Shown: positions 31,324 to 39,580 of the stretch, piece after piece
Layout: every line of letters begins with the position of its first letter
Position numbering within the stretch: the stretch's first letter is position 1
IMG/VR virus record: IMGVR_UViG_3300046328_001165
Location: 1 to 64,000 of that record
Direction: 5' to 3' (one strand)
Length of the DNA stretch: 64,000 nucleotides
DNA from: a virus
Made by a program: the position numbers and the translations under genes
The notes under the pieces: generated by a model
What the model saw: the letters and a program-made list of their open reading frames with translations, nothing else
The model's database searches: none
Told to the model about the DNA's origin: nothing

Positions 31324-32838
31324 ATGCCATTGAACCGAGTTATCGAGCCAATGGCATTTCGTTTTGATGATGTAAGTTTTGCGACACGCACTGAGATGCG
31401 TGAGGACGGTCTGTATGCATACAGCACCGTTTGTCGTGACGGGATACTAACGTATTTCCGAGGTGACGGCAAGCGAGTCCGTGAATTGCGACCTGCTTCG
31501 GCAAACCGCGATCGCGACTTCCTTGAAGCGCTGAAAGATCTGCCGATGACCGTCGAACATCCGACCTCTTTATTAAGGGGGAAACGAGATAGTTCTATTG
31601 GTGAGTTAACAAGGGCGGGTGAGTACAACGATTCTGAGGGGGTTGTACAGAATATTGCCCGAATCTCTAACCCCGACTTTGCTCAGTCTGTAAGGGCTGG
31701 CAAAAAGAACGGTTTGAGCCTTGGGTATGAATGCGAAATTGTTGAAGCTCCTGGCGGGGTCTGGTTCGATGCGATCGACCAGATTACCTATAAGGGCGAT
31801 TTCGATCGCGTTCAAACCAAGATTCGACCAGACCATTGCGCCGCAACCGACAACCCACGCGGGGGGAGCGATGTCAGGATGCACCTAGACAGCGCCGATA
31901 CCGATGAGGACTCAGTTGTTGGTCTAGAGCGGTTTGACTCAATCCAAGTTGACCGTCCTAGTCCGAACAGCGTTGTTGTTATTTCCACAAACAAAAATGA
32001 GGGTAGCTCCGCTATGTCCGATTTAAAGACGAAAACCTTGCGCGTGGATGGCGCTGATTATTTGGTGGAGGAAGTAGCAGCCTACCCTCTAAGTCAAAAG
32101 CTTGCCGAACTATCCACAATTAAAGCGCGTGTAGATTCTCTTGAGGCTGAACTCAAAGAGAGGATCGATACTATTGGCGAACTCACTTCTGATGTTAACC
32201 GCGCCAAGGGTCGTGCCGACGCTCTTGAAGATGAGTTAACCGAAACACTATCCGAGCTTGAAACCGCCCGTGCCGACGGAGAAAAGATGGCTAAGGAAGA
32301 CGAAGAAGGTGATGAAGATGAAGACGGCGATGAAATGCCCGACTTTATCAAGAAAAAGATGAAGAAGAAGATGAAGTCTGGCGAGAAGATGGATGCCTCT
32401 GATCTGGCAATCATCCTCGACTCTGACCAAGTTCGTGAATTTATAGCCGAAGAAATTAACAACCAGACCGCAGATCGTCTTCACGCTATTGGCAAAGCCA
32501 ATGATTTACTTTCCGCTAAGGGGGTAAAGATTGAGGACGCGGGTATCGTAACCACGATGGATTCTACCGAGATTCGTCGGGCTGCGCTCAAAGCTATCAA
32601 TCCTGATAGTGATCTAAGCGATCGCAACGACAGCTACATCGAAGCTCGCTTTGATAGCGCTGTTGAGTATGCTGCTCAAGCCCCTGCTACTAGCCATGCT
32701 GATCGTCTTGAGACCGCCGTAAAAGCTGGACGCACTACTCGTGGTGATTCTGAGCAGAAGAAGGATGCAGCAGAAGCCAACAACGAGCGCTACGGTGAGA
32801 ACCACAAAAAGCCCTTAACTCGTTCTACCAAGAAATAG
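31324..32838 (+). CDS. DUF2213 prohead protease fused to scaffold (504 aa)
   Basis: The N-terminal about 170 residues are the DUF2213 protease-like domain (EDGLYAYSTVCRDGILTYFR, LKDLPMTVEHPTSLL, GKKNGLSLGYECEIVEAPGG, DHCAATDNPRGG). The C-terminal 270 residues are a coiled-coil scaffold (IKARVDSLEAELKERIDTIG ... EDEEGDEDEDGDEMP). It matures the capsid and guides shell assembly, then is normally removed. An internal ATG at residue about 230 (MSDLKTKTLRV) after an AGGG could give a separate scaffold as in lambda C/Nu3. It directly precedes the decoration-like and capsid genes. Confidence 0.85.
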   Translation: MPLNRVIEPMAFRFDDVSFATRTEMREDGLYAYSTVCRDGILTYFRGDGKRVRELRPASANRDRDFLEALKDLPMTVEHPTSLLRGKRDSSIGELTRAGEYNDSEGVVQNIARISNPDFAQSVRAGKKNGLSLGYECEIVEAPGGVWFDAIDQITYKGDFDRVQTKIRPDHCAATDNPRGGSDVRMHLDSADTDEDSVVGLERFDSIQVDRPSPNSVVVISTNKNEGSSAMSDLKTKTLRVDGADYLVEEVAAYPLSQKLAELSTIKARVDSLEAELKERIDTIGELTSDVNRAKGRADALEDELTETLSELETARADGEKMAKEDEEGDEDEDGDEMPDFIKKKMKKKMKSGEKMDASDLAIILDSDQVREFIAEEINNQTADRLHAIGKANDLLSAKGVKIEDAGIVTTMDSTEIRRAALKAINPDSDLSDRNDSYIEARFDSAVEYAAQAPATSHADRLETAVKAGRTTRGDSEQKKDAAEANNERYGENHKKPLTRSTKK

Positions 32839-32851
32839 GAGCAACTAGAAA

Positions 32852-33724
32852 ATGCAAAAGAATTATCGCCAGTATTTTACTCAGGCTCTCGCTGGAATGG
32901 TTGAGGGTATGGGTGTCGGCTCCGTTGAAGCTTATCACAACGACAGCGGCTACACCAAGGAAGTTTGGACGGTTACAACCCCTGTAACTCCCGTAACAGC
33001 AACCCTGTATAGCATCACTTTGTATGACAAGGACACCTCTGATAGCCCTATCACCATCTCTTTCACGACCGCTTCAACCTCTCGCGCCGATCTAGCAACA
33101 GGCTTGTTTAACGCTTTCCGCGCTAACCTTCGCGCTAGTCAGATCACTTCTGTGGTTAACGGTACTTCTACCCTGACCTTTACCCATCGCAAAGACAACA
33201 CCCCAATGTTTGTCAGTGTTGGCGGCGGCGGCGCAGCTCCATTGACCGTGCCTACCACTCCAACCACCGCAGCGGCAGCGCCAACCCGCATTCTTTTTGG
33301 TGTATTTCTCACCAAAGTTGCTGGCGTAGCTCCCCGCGTTGTGGGCAACCTGACTGGCGGCAGCATTCGCCTCCCTAATGCTGGAGATGCGATTACTGCA
33401 ATTTGTGGTCTAGCTCGCTTAAACACCTCCGTTCAAAAGGATGTTGTTGGCGAATTGGCAACCGCAGGTTACGAAGCCAATCAGTTGGCGGTTGATGTTC
33501 AGCGCCGATTGGGAGATCTCTCAGGTATGTGGGTTCCTACGCTGGAAACCAGCATTCTTGAGTCCGATCCTGTCTACATCTCTGTTGCCGCTGGTTCTAA
33601 GGGCTTTGCCCAGAAGACCAATGCTAACAGCGCGATCGACGCTTCAAGCCGCGCTTTTTTCCGCTCTGATGTTGTTACAGACATCAACAACAATCGAGTT
33701 GTTCTAGTTTACGCAAACTTCTAG
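32852..33724 (+). CDS. Probable capsid decoration / minor capsid protein (290 aa)
   Basis: It lies between scaffold and major capsid genes with GGAG 6-9 bases before its ATG. The product is Ala/Thr/Val-rich, beta-type, with a central domain (SRADLATGLFNAFRANLRAS, STLTFTHRKDNTPMFVSVGG, TVPTTPTTAAAAP) and a second domain (GGSIRLPNAGDAITAICGLA, GMWVPTLETSILESDPVYIS). Position and composition fit DUF2190-type decoration or stabilising proteins. The first domain is like the 9251-9979 protein. Not named further. Confidence 0.65.
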   Translation: MQKNYRQYFTQALAGMVEGMGVGSVEAYHNDSGYTKEVWTVTTPVTPVTATLYSITLYDKDTSDSPITISFTTASTSRADLATGLFNAFRANLRASQITSVVNGTSTLTFTHRKDNTPMFVSVGGGGAAPLTVPTTPTTAAAAPTRILFGVFLTKVAGVAPRVVGNLTGGSIRLPNAGDAITAICGLARLNTSVQKDVVGELATAGYEANQLAVDVQRRLGDLSGMWVPTLETSILESDPVYISVAAGSKGFAQKTNANSAIDASSRAFFRSDVVTDINNNRVVLVYANF

Positions 33725-33734
33725 GAGGAGTCCA

Positions 33735-34640
33735 ATGGCTACTGAAATTAAAAACGATGACTGGTCAGTGGGCTACTTTAAAGAGCAGCTCGTTGAACTT
33801 GAGCAGACGATGGAAAAAGAAGAGTACGAAGAGCTTTATTGGGCTAATGGTACTCTCGTTCCTCGCGAGGACTGGAATAAGCCTTGGCTTGAAGAAACTG
33901 GCTACCGCAAGGTGACTGGTATCGGTCGGTGGGAAGCTGCTCGCGATTACACTACTCACGTCCCTAACGTTGAGATCGTATCGAGAGAGTTCCGCCAGCG
34001 CGTTTCCGAGCACATCGGTGGCTACACTGTTAACGACAAAGAGCTTGAGCTTTCTCAGCAATTTGGCACAGGCATTGACGCTGAGAAAGTTCAGATCGTG
34101 CTTGAGGCGGGTCAGCAATATCTCGATAAGATGGTATTCCTTGGTGATGGGCAGCTTCGTGGCTTCTTCAACCACCCTGACACCCTGAAGTCTTATTCAG
34201 CGTATCGCTTTGACAGCAATGCTACTGTTGCTCAGATGCTGGCTGTGTTGAACGACACTGGCAACTCTATGCGTCGCTTGACTCGTAATATCGAGACCCC
34301 CGACACCATCTTGTTTGCTCAGGCTGTTCACGACGAAATCAGCTTCCGTCGTTTGTCCGACTTCAATAGCGACTCGGTTCTTGACTATTACCTCAGTAAA
34401 GCGACTTACATCAAAGATGTAATGGCTTTACTACCTCTTGAGGGTGTTGGTGATGGTAATTCCAACGTGTCCTGCTATTACAAGCGCGACCCCAAGAAGA
34501 TCAAGTTCCGCATCACCGAGCCCTTCCAATTCAAGAAGTGGATCGAACTTCCTCGCGGTATGCAGCGCACTGCTCGCATGAGGTACGGTGGATTGATCAT
34601 CAAACGCCCTTACTCTGTGAACTGGGTTCACGGCATGTAA
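33735..34640 (+). CDS. Major capsid protein, DUF2184 family
   Basis: The 301-residue protein follows the DUF2184 pattern: an N-terminal acidic arm, then LYWANGTLVPREDWNKPWLE, VEIVSREFRQRVSEHIGGYT, DKMVFLGDGQLRGFFNHPDT and the C-terminal FRITEPFQFKKWIELPRGMQ ... YGGLIIKRPYSVNWV. These proteins have the HK97 fold and build the shell. An AGGAGG-type site precedes the ATG. It is followed by a strong terminator, consistent with high expression. Codons and HIP1 sites match its neighbours. Confidence 0.9.
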   Translation: MATEIKNDDWSVGYFKEQLVELEQTMEKEEYEELYWANGTLVPREDWNKPWLEETGYRKVTGIGRWEAARDYTTHVPNVEIVSREFRQRVSEHIGGYTVNDKELELSQQFGTGIDAEKVQIVLEAGQQYLDKMVFLGDGQLRGFFNHPDTLKSYSAYRFDSNATVAQMLAVLNDTGNSMRRLTRNIETPDTILFAQAVHDEISFRRLSDFNSDSVLDYYLSKATYIKDVMALLPLEGVGDGNSNVSCYYKRDPKKIKFRITEPFQFKKWIELPRGMQRTARMRYGGLIIKRPYSVNWVHGM

Positions 34641-34652
34641 ATGGCGATCGCC

Positions 34653-34689
34653 AATATCGAGTGTGGACATATCCACACTCGATATTTTT
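34653..34689 (+). terminator. Strong terminator after the capsid gene
   Basis: A 15-bp perfect stem (AATATCGAGTGTGGA, 34653-34667) with loop CATA is followed by its complement (34672-34686) and three T. It probably ends the capsid-rich transcript or reduces read-through into the connector genes. Confidence 0.85.
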
Positions 34690-34703
34690 GTATCTATTGA
34701 GCT

Positions 34704-35141
34704 ATGAAACAGAACCCCGATCACCTCCTCCTTAACGCGCCATTTCTGCGGAATTTTACCTACAGCGATCGCGTAATCGTCGGAACCATCGCCGACGAGT
34801 TTGATGTGGTAGTCAAAAACCACGCCGACACTATCCTTCACGCCAATCGCAATCACATTGGCGAGAGGGGCGTAATCATGTCCTGCTTTAGCGACCAATT
34901 CGGTTTGATCGCAAGGTTTATGAAGCCAGAGACACTGCGAGAACAGGCTGAGGAAGTTCAGGGCGAATCCTATGACGTACTGACTACTTACGATCCGCTT
35001 GAGGCAATCGCAATAATGCATATCGGCTGGGACAGCCAACCCCACACCGAAGCGGTATTAATTACGAAGCTTCAAGAGTATGTAGCCAAAAGCAATACTC
35101 TGCAAAAACCGAAGTCAGACATCCTTTATTTACCCGCATAA
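34704..35141 (+). CDS. Hypothetical structural-region protein (145 aa)
   Basis: Unrecognised. It starts at ATG 34704, 15 bp after the terminator, without a good ribosome binding site. The N-terminal half is beta-rich (NFTYSDRVIVGTIADEFDVV), with a central helical region and an ILYLPA end. Position between capsid and connector genes suggests a head-completion role. Function unknown. Confidence 0.55.
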   Translation: MKQNPDHLLLNAPFLRNFTYSDRVIVGTIADEFDVVVKNHADTILHANRNHIGERGVIMSCFSDQFGLIARFMKPETLREQAEEVQGESYDVLTTYDPLEAIAIMHIGWDSQPHTEAVLITKLQEYVAKSNTLQKPKSDILYLPA

Positions 35142-35152
35142 CAGAAGAAATC

Positions 35153-35761
35153 ATGCCAGAAGATATCAAAGAAACAGCACCTAAAGGGAAAGCCTCCGCA
35201 GTCGCCTTGGCGGAGCCACCAGCCCCAGAAGTTACGACTGAAGATCCAGATTCCTATGTAATTTGGCTATTTAAGCATAGCGAGCTCCGCAATGCGCCAT
35301 TCTGTATTCAGTTTCCCCCCAACGATCGCGCTAGAGATATTCTTGCCGATGTTAACGTGCCAAAGGGGATGAGTTCATTGCCATTAACAAGCGAGTGGAT
35401 TAACTTTGGTCCCAACAAGCTCAAGCTTAGCGTCGTGAGAGCAATTCAGTCCCACCCAGCCAGTGCCGCTCACGTTGAGCGCCTTGTCAAAGAAGGTCTA
35501 CTGCAAATCATGACTCCCGATCGCGCAGATATTGAAGGCATCTCTAACGACACTGCAATGTCGATCCATTTCACCGAAGAAAAGGCGATCGCGTTGGTTA
35601 ACGCCTCTTACGATAAGGCTGAGCTGGAACTTTGGAACAGCCGCGAATCCTCTGCCCGTCCCAACGTCTCTCGCTCGATCACAGCAAGACTCAAGGCGAT
35701 AAGAGAAGATGAGGAGGAAAGCCTCCGCAGTGCTGAACGCGCTCACGTAGATACGGTCTAA
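35153..35761 (+). CDS. Hypothetical structural-region protein (202 aa)
   Basis: Unrecognised. A Pro/Ala/Glu-rich N-terminal 30 residues is followed by a globular domain (SYVIWLFKHSELRNAPFCIQ, LTSEWINFGPNKLKLSVVRA) and a charged helical C-terminus (SITARLKAIREDEEESLRSA). It precedes the DUF4054 gene by five bases. It could be a head-tail adaptor component. No motif supports more. Confidence 0.55.
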   Translation: MPEDIKETAPKGKASAVALAEPPAPEVTTEDPDSYVIWLFKHSELRNAPFCIQFPPNDRARDILADVNVPKGMSSLPLTSEWINFGPNKLKLSVVRAIQSHPASAAHVERLVKEGLLQIMTPDRADIEGISNDTAMSIHFTEEKAIALVNASYDKAELELWNSRESSARPNVSRSITARLKAIREDEEESLRSAERAHVDTV

Positions 35762-35765
35762 ATAC

Positions 35766-36185
35766 ATGGCAACATTCCCCGTCGTTACCTCAGACACCTT
35801 TACCTCCGACGCTACGTTTTCGGATTTTATTGGTGAGTCACCAACCTTTATCCAGAGTTGGCTAAACGTTTATTCGCGTTTCTGCTCGATCGAAGAGTGG
35901 GGTGATAATGCGGAAATGGCGGTAATGTTGCTGACCGCCCACTATTTAGCTCTAAACACTGAAGAAGGTACGGTCACGATTTCCAATGCCAAGGCGATCG
36001 ATACTGGCGAGTCTATGTCGAATAGACGGACTTCAACCCCCGCCAACAGTAACGGCAAATTCTCCGATGTCTATCTATCGCGAACTACCTATGGGCAGCA
36101 ACTCTTGATGATCAAGGAATTGATATTGTCGGGTGGTTTTATGGGTGACAGTATCCCTGCCGTGCCGCCGTTTATTGCTTTCTAG
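35766..36185 (+). CDS. Head-tail connector/neck protein, DUF4054 family
   Basis: The 139 residues have the DUF4054 pattern: SDFIGESPTFIQSWLNVYSR, then EEWGDNAEMAVMLLTAHYLA and a C-terminal YGQQLLMIKELILSGGFMG. These are small helical connector proteins that join the portal to the tail. It ends 29 bp before a bidirectional terminator. The start ATG has no strong ribosome binding site. Confidence 0.75.
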   Translation: MATFPVVTSDTFTSDATFSDFIGESPTFIQSWLNVYSRFCSIEEWGDNAEMAVMLLTAHYLALNTEEGTVTISNAKAIDTGESMSNRRTSTPANSNGKFSDVYLSRTTYGQQLLMIKELILSGGFMGDSIPAVPPFIAF

Positions 36186-36213
36186 CCTCATGTACCACGA
36201 GTACAATGAGATC

Positions 36214-36245
36214 AAAAGCCCTAGAGAATCTTCTCTAGGGCTTTT
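36214..36245. terminator. Bidirectional terminator between converging genes
   Basis: A 14-bp perfect stem AAAAGCCCTAGAGA / TCTCTAGGGCTTTT with loop ATCT. A-runs and T-runs on both sides let it stop the DUF4054 transcript and the leftward 36276 transcript. Confidence 0.85.
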
Positions 36246-36275
36246 GCGATAGATTATACTGCGGCAATATCTTCT

Positions 36276-36752
36276 CTAGCCAAAGATTTCCTTTCTCCTT
36301 TCTTTGCTCAGGGACATCACCTCTTTGCGCGATACGTCTTTCCCTGTGGCGACAGACTTGGCGATTGCGCCTACAACCTTTATGTCGTCCGTAACTGCGG
36401 TAGCAGATCTCTTGACTACATTTTTAGCGGCTCTCGCCACACTGCCAACACCACTTTTGACTTCACCTAAGTTCTGCTTTCTCTCTTGGCTTAAATCGTT
36501 AGTTCTACCTCCAAGTAATCTGAGATCGTCTTTTACCGCCTCAGCGGATCTCCCTACCACTTTTTTTTACGGCAGAGCCAAGACCACCAGATCCTACCTT
36601 ACACTTTTCAAGCATAGGTATACAGCGCGAACCACAGGGTTTATTGCCAATCTTGCATTTTGGTGCGTCCTCCCTTTTTTTTTTATCGAAGCCTCTGCAT
36701 CTATACGCACTTGGAACTGGGAGATCGCGTATTTAACACTAGAATTAGACAC
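36276..36752 (-). pseudogene. Frameshifted Cys-motif family protein (two poly-A sites)
   Basis: Read leftward from GTG 36752 (GAGG eight bases upstream), the protein begins MSNSSVKYAISQFQVRIDAE. At a run of ten A (36684 down to 36675) the frame breaks; in the next frame it continues KREDAPKCKIGNKPCG, then SRCIPMLEKCKVGSGG. A second break at a run of eight A (36568 down to 36561) leads into VVGRSAEAVKDDLRLLGG to ERRKEIFG. One extra A at the first run and one fewer at the second would give a single frame. The CKIGNKPCGSRCIP....C motif matches paralogues at 37293, 39581 and 42208. It may be decaying, misread, or expressed by slippage on the A-runs. Confidence 0.7.
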
Positions 36753-36909
36753 GGTATAATCCTCAACGTTGATATAAGCAATTAAGACTTGTCGATTAGC
36801 AAAAAATACCACTTAATCTCAATTAGCGATCACACTATTAATATCTACGGCGATCGCTAATCTCCCAAGAAGGCTGCTTGTCCACACATTCGTGCCGAAC
36901 AATATCGTT

Positions 36910-37296
36910 ATGTCGCTAGCTAACAAGATCACCACGAAACTTCAAGGATTGCGCGATCGCCTCGCAGGAGGTGCGATCGGTGCGCCTAATGTGTTGCCAT
37001 TGACAGTTGTGACTCGCACCGCATCGGGTGAAACCAGTCTTGAAATCTTGCCGCATCCCACGATTCTGCGGGTAAACCCTAAAACTGTAGCCCTGTTTGA
37101 AAGTACCAATATCAAGGTTGGTGTTGACGATTTTCAGATCAGCGGTATATCTGCGGCGTACACCGAGGCTCAGCTTACGGGCAAGGGTAAATATTACATC
37201 GTTGATGGGCGAATCAAGTGCAACGAGGTGATGGGCACTATCGAGAATAAGAGTTTTTCTTGGGAAATTATTTTGACGAGGATGCCAAACAGATGA
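36910..37296 (+). CDS. Hypothetical structural protein (128 aa)
   Basis: ATG 36910 is used (MSLANKITTKLQGLRDRLAG); a GTG at 36892 would add six residues. A helical start is followed by beta strands (NVLPLTVVTRTASGETSLEI, YYIVDGRIKCNEVMGTIENK). It follows the connector region, where tail-completion or neck genes are expected, but no family is recognised. Its stop overlaps the next start (ATGA at 37293). Confidence 0.55.
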   Translation: MSLANKITTKLQGLRDRLAGGAIGAPNVLPLTVVTRTASGETSLEILPHPTILRVNPKTVALFESTNIKVGVDDFQISGISAAYTEAQLTGKGKYYIVDGRIKCNEVMGTIENKSFSWEIILTRMPNR

Positions 37297-37706
37297 ACAC
37301 CATTTACGCAAGAATTGACACTCTTATTGACCAGCTCCGCGAAGATGCAAAGTGCGGATCGGGCAGTAAATCCTGCGGCAAGGTCTGCATCCCCCAAGAG
37401 AAGAATTGCTTAGGCGAAACAGCAAAAGCTTTTGGTGGTGGTGCGGCTCAAGCCCTTGCGGGTCCACTTGGCAGTGGCACTTATCGGGCGTTGAGATCGC
37501 AGGGTCGTAGTCGAAGGACTTCTATTGCGGGTGCGATCGGAGCGAATGTAGCCGCTTCTGTGGGCAGTGTAGCTCTCGCTTCTTATGCGATGAACAAGGC
37601 TAAAGAAGGGCTTCGAGATCCTGTTAACAAGGGTGTAAGTCTTGGCAAAGGTATAACCAAGATGGCTGACAAAGATTTCGAGAAAGCCAAGAAAAAGGGT
37701 AAGTAA
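37293..37706 (+). CDS. Cys-motif / glycine-zipper family protein A (137 aa)
   Basis: ATG 37293 gives MNTIYARIDTLIDQLREDAK, the RID...LR.D start seen in several members. Next comes the Cys motif CGSGSKSCGKVCIPQEKNC (residues about 22-40). A glycine/alanine-rich segment follows (GGGAAQALAGPLGSGTYRAL; AGAIGANVAASVGSVALASY at about 75-95) that could insert in a membrane, then a basic tail. An earlier ATG at 37260 lies in the neighbour. The motif suggests a disulfide- or metal-stabilised knot. It is the first of four rightward genes of this type. Confidence 0.65.
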   Translation: MNTIYARIDTLIDQLREDAKCGSGSKSCGKVCIPQEKNCLGETAKAFGGGAAQALAGPLGSGTYRALRSQGRSRRTSIAGAIGANVAASVGSVALASYAMNKAKEGLRDPVNKGVSLGKGITKMADKDFEKAKKKGK

Positions 37707-37708
37707 TT

Positions 37709-39553
37709 ATGTACGAGATCGCATCTCTATCAAAGGTAGTCCGCCACGATGTCCAAACAGAGGTTAAGGTTCCAGCGCAGAACGGACGTAAGGCTTACTC
37801 GTATTTTCGCAATGCTAGCGCAGTTAAGAAAGGCGCTGCGGGTGTTGGCGCAGCTCTTGCTATTGGCGGACTGACTGCGGCGGCGATCGCGCTCAGGAAG
37901 AAGTCAGAAGAGTCAAATGCTTTGCCAGCACCAGTTGGGGTTCTCACTCCTATCGTTGCACCTCAATCCACTGCAAGTCGAGCTGGTGAGTTCGCCAAGA
38001 AAGCGGCGATCAAGGCTGGTAGGGTCGCAGGCGGAGCAGTCCTTAATGCTGCGGGAGCCGTAGTTATTGGTCAGGTCTCTGGACGTGTTATCAAGGAAGC
38101 AGTAAAAGACAGAAGATCTCCTGAGCAAAAAGCGGCAGCTTGGAAGCAAAAGGAGGAAGAAGAAAGAGAAGGGAGGGAAGCTCGATACGCCGCGTTTTTG
38201 CAATCAGATCCTAGGGCTACGGCGAAAGATAATATTGAATATCAAGAGGGGATGGCTCAGAGGGTCGTCGAAAGAGTTCGAGGCGAGGAGCTAGCGCCCC
38301 TCATTGAGCAGGATGTATCAAAATATCTCAAAGAAGTGGAAGTGGCGGAAAAAGATCTTCTAAGCAAGATGTCTAGACCCGATCGCCTGCCACCACCAAA
38401 GCCAAGACTAGAGGTTGGCGGAGCATTAGCCCCTGTCAACCAACCTCAAACCACTACACCCCCTATTCCAGATCGATTGCCATACAATCCTCGCGCACCC
38501 AAGGTGTCTACTAGCGGACTAACTTTTGCTGCAAGCGAACCTTCGGCACAACCTCAAAAACCCAAATTCGTCCAAGTTGCTGGTCAGGCTGGCGCTGCTT
38601 TGGGGCGCTTATATCGGCAAAGTAAAGAGCGGGATCGTATGGCTAGAGAAAATCTGGCGAATAATACCGTAGATCTTAATAAAGTCGCTGAAGGTGTAGG
38701 TCGAGGCGCTAGGTCTGTGTTGAGTGCTGTTGAGGGGTTCGCCCGTAAAGCCAAGCAAAGAGTTTCTGAAGATATCCAAACAATTGACATAAAAGCCGAA
38801 GAGGTAAAAGAGTCGAAGGCATCTGAGGATCTCAAGGGAGTTCAGACCAACGCGCTTCCCGAAGGTGGCAAGAGAAAACCTGGTCGCCCGAAGACCAAGT
38901 TTACGCCTAAAGATTTTATTAGCCCAGACAGTAAACGGGCGAGAAACAACTCCATTTATATGCGTATTGACAGCTTTGTTGATCGGCTCCGCAAGGATAC
39001 CCAAATCGAAGTCAAAGTCCCAGCGCAGAACGGGCGCAAGGCTTACTCGTATTTCCGCGAAGGCAATGAAGGCGAGGTGGGTTCTCCACGGATACCCTCC
39101 CGCAAAATTGTAGCGGGTGTTGGAGGCGCGATTGCGGCGGCTGGGTTGGCTGGATTAGCAGCGATCGCACTGAGAAACAGATCGGAAGCGATGAAGACTG
39201 TTGCGCCCGATGCGAAGCCTAAAAAAGCGATTGATATCAAAAAAGATATTGTTATCCCTTCAGTGATTGGGGCGAGTAAAATCGTTTTAACCGCAGAACT
39301 GGTGAAAGGTCTTAATGGTGTGGTATCTAAAGTTAGGGGAGTTAAACCCTCGGTGAAGGAAGAGTCGAAGACTGTTCCCGATCTGAAAGCCCCCAAGCCC
39401 GATCCTAGTGGCAAGGAAACGATTACGCCCGAAGAATCGGCAAAAGTAGATCCAGTAGTGGAAGTACCCTCCTTACCCGCCGAGCCAGAAGAGTCGAAGG
39501 TAGTTGCTCCAAAACGAGGAAGGAAGCCTCGCGCTGTCAAGCAGGCTTCGTAA
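37709..39553 (+). CDS. Glycine-zipper family protein B, internal duplication (614 aa)
   Basis: The sequence VKVPAQNGRKAYSYFR occurs twice, at about residues 20-36 and 435-450, each followed by a glycine/alanine-rich hydrophobic segment (VGAALAIGGLTAAAIALRKK; GGAIAAAGLAGLAAIALRNR). The second copy is preceded by NNSIYMRIDSFVDRLRKDTQ, the same start seen in protein A, so the gene looks like a fusion of two paralogues. The remainder is long, charged and disordered. Probable membrane-interacting virion protein. No enzymatic motif. Confidence 0.65.
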   Translation: MYEIASLSKVVRHDVQTEVKVPAQNGRKAYSYFRNASAVKKGAAGVGAALAIGGLTAAAIALRKKSEESNALPAPVGVLTPIVAPQSTASRAGEFAKKAAIKAGRVAGGAVLNAAGAVVIGQVSGRVIKEAVKDRRSPEQKAAAWKQKEEEEREGREARYAAFLQSDPRATAKDNIEYQEGMAQRVVERVRGEELAPLIEQDVSKYLKEVEVAEKDLLSKMSRPDRLPPPKPRLEVGGALAPVNQPQTTTPPIPDRLPYNPRAPKVSTSGLTFAASEPSAQPQKPKFVQVAGQAGAALGRLYRQSKERDRMARENLANNTVDLNKVAEGVGRGARSVLSAVEGFARKAKQRVSEDIQTIDIKAEEVKESKASEDLKGVQTNALPEGGKRKPGRPKTKFTPKDFISPDSKRARNNSIYMRIDSFVDRLRKDTQIEVKVPAQNGRKAYSYFREGNEGEVGSPRIPSRKIVAGVGGAIAAAGLAGLAAIALRNRSEAMKTVAPDAKPKKAIDIKKDIVIPSVIGASKIVLTAELVKGLNGVVSKVRGVKPSVKEESKTVPDLKAPKPDPSGKETITPEESAKVDPVVEVPSLPAEPEESKVVAPKRGRKPRAVKQAS

Positions 39554-39580
39554 TCACAGAAAAATGGCAGACAGGTAATC

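Noticed and set aside
36304-36759. Rightward 151-residue frame across the frameshifted Cys-motif gene
   Set aside because: It is the antisense shadow of the leftward gene, whose motif matches real paralogues.
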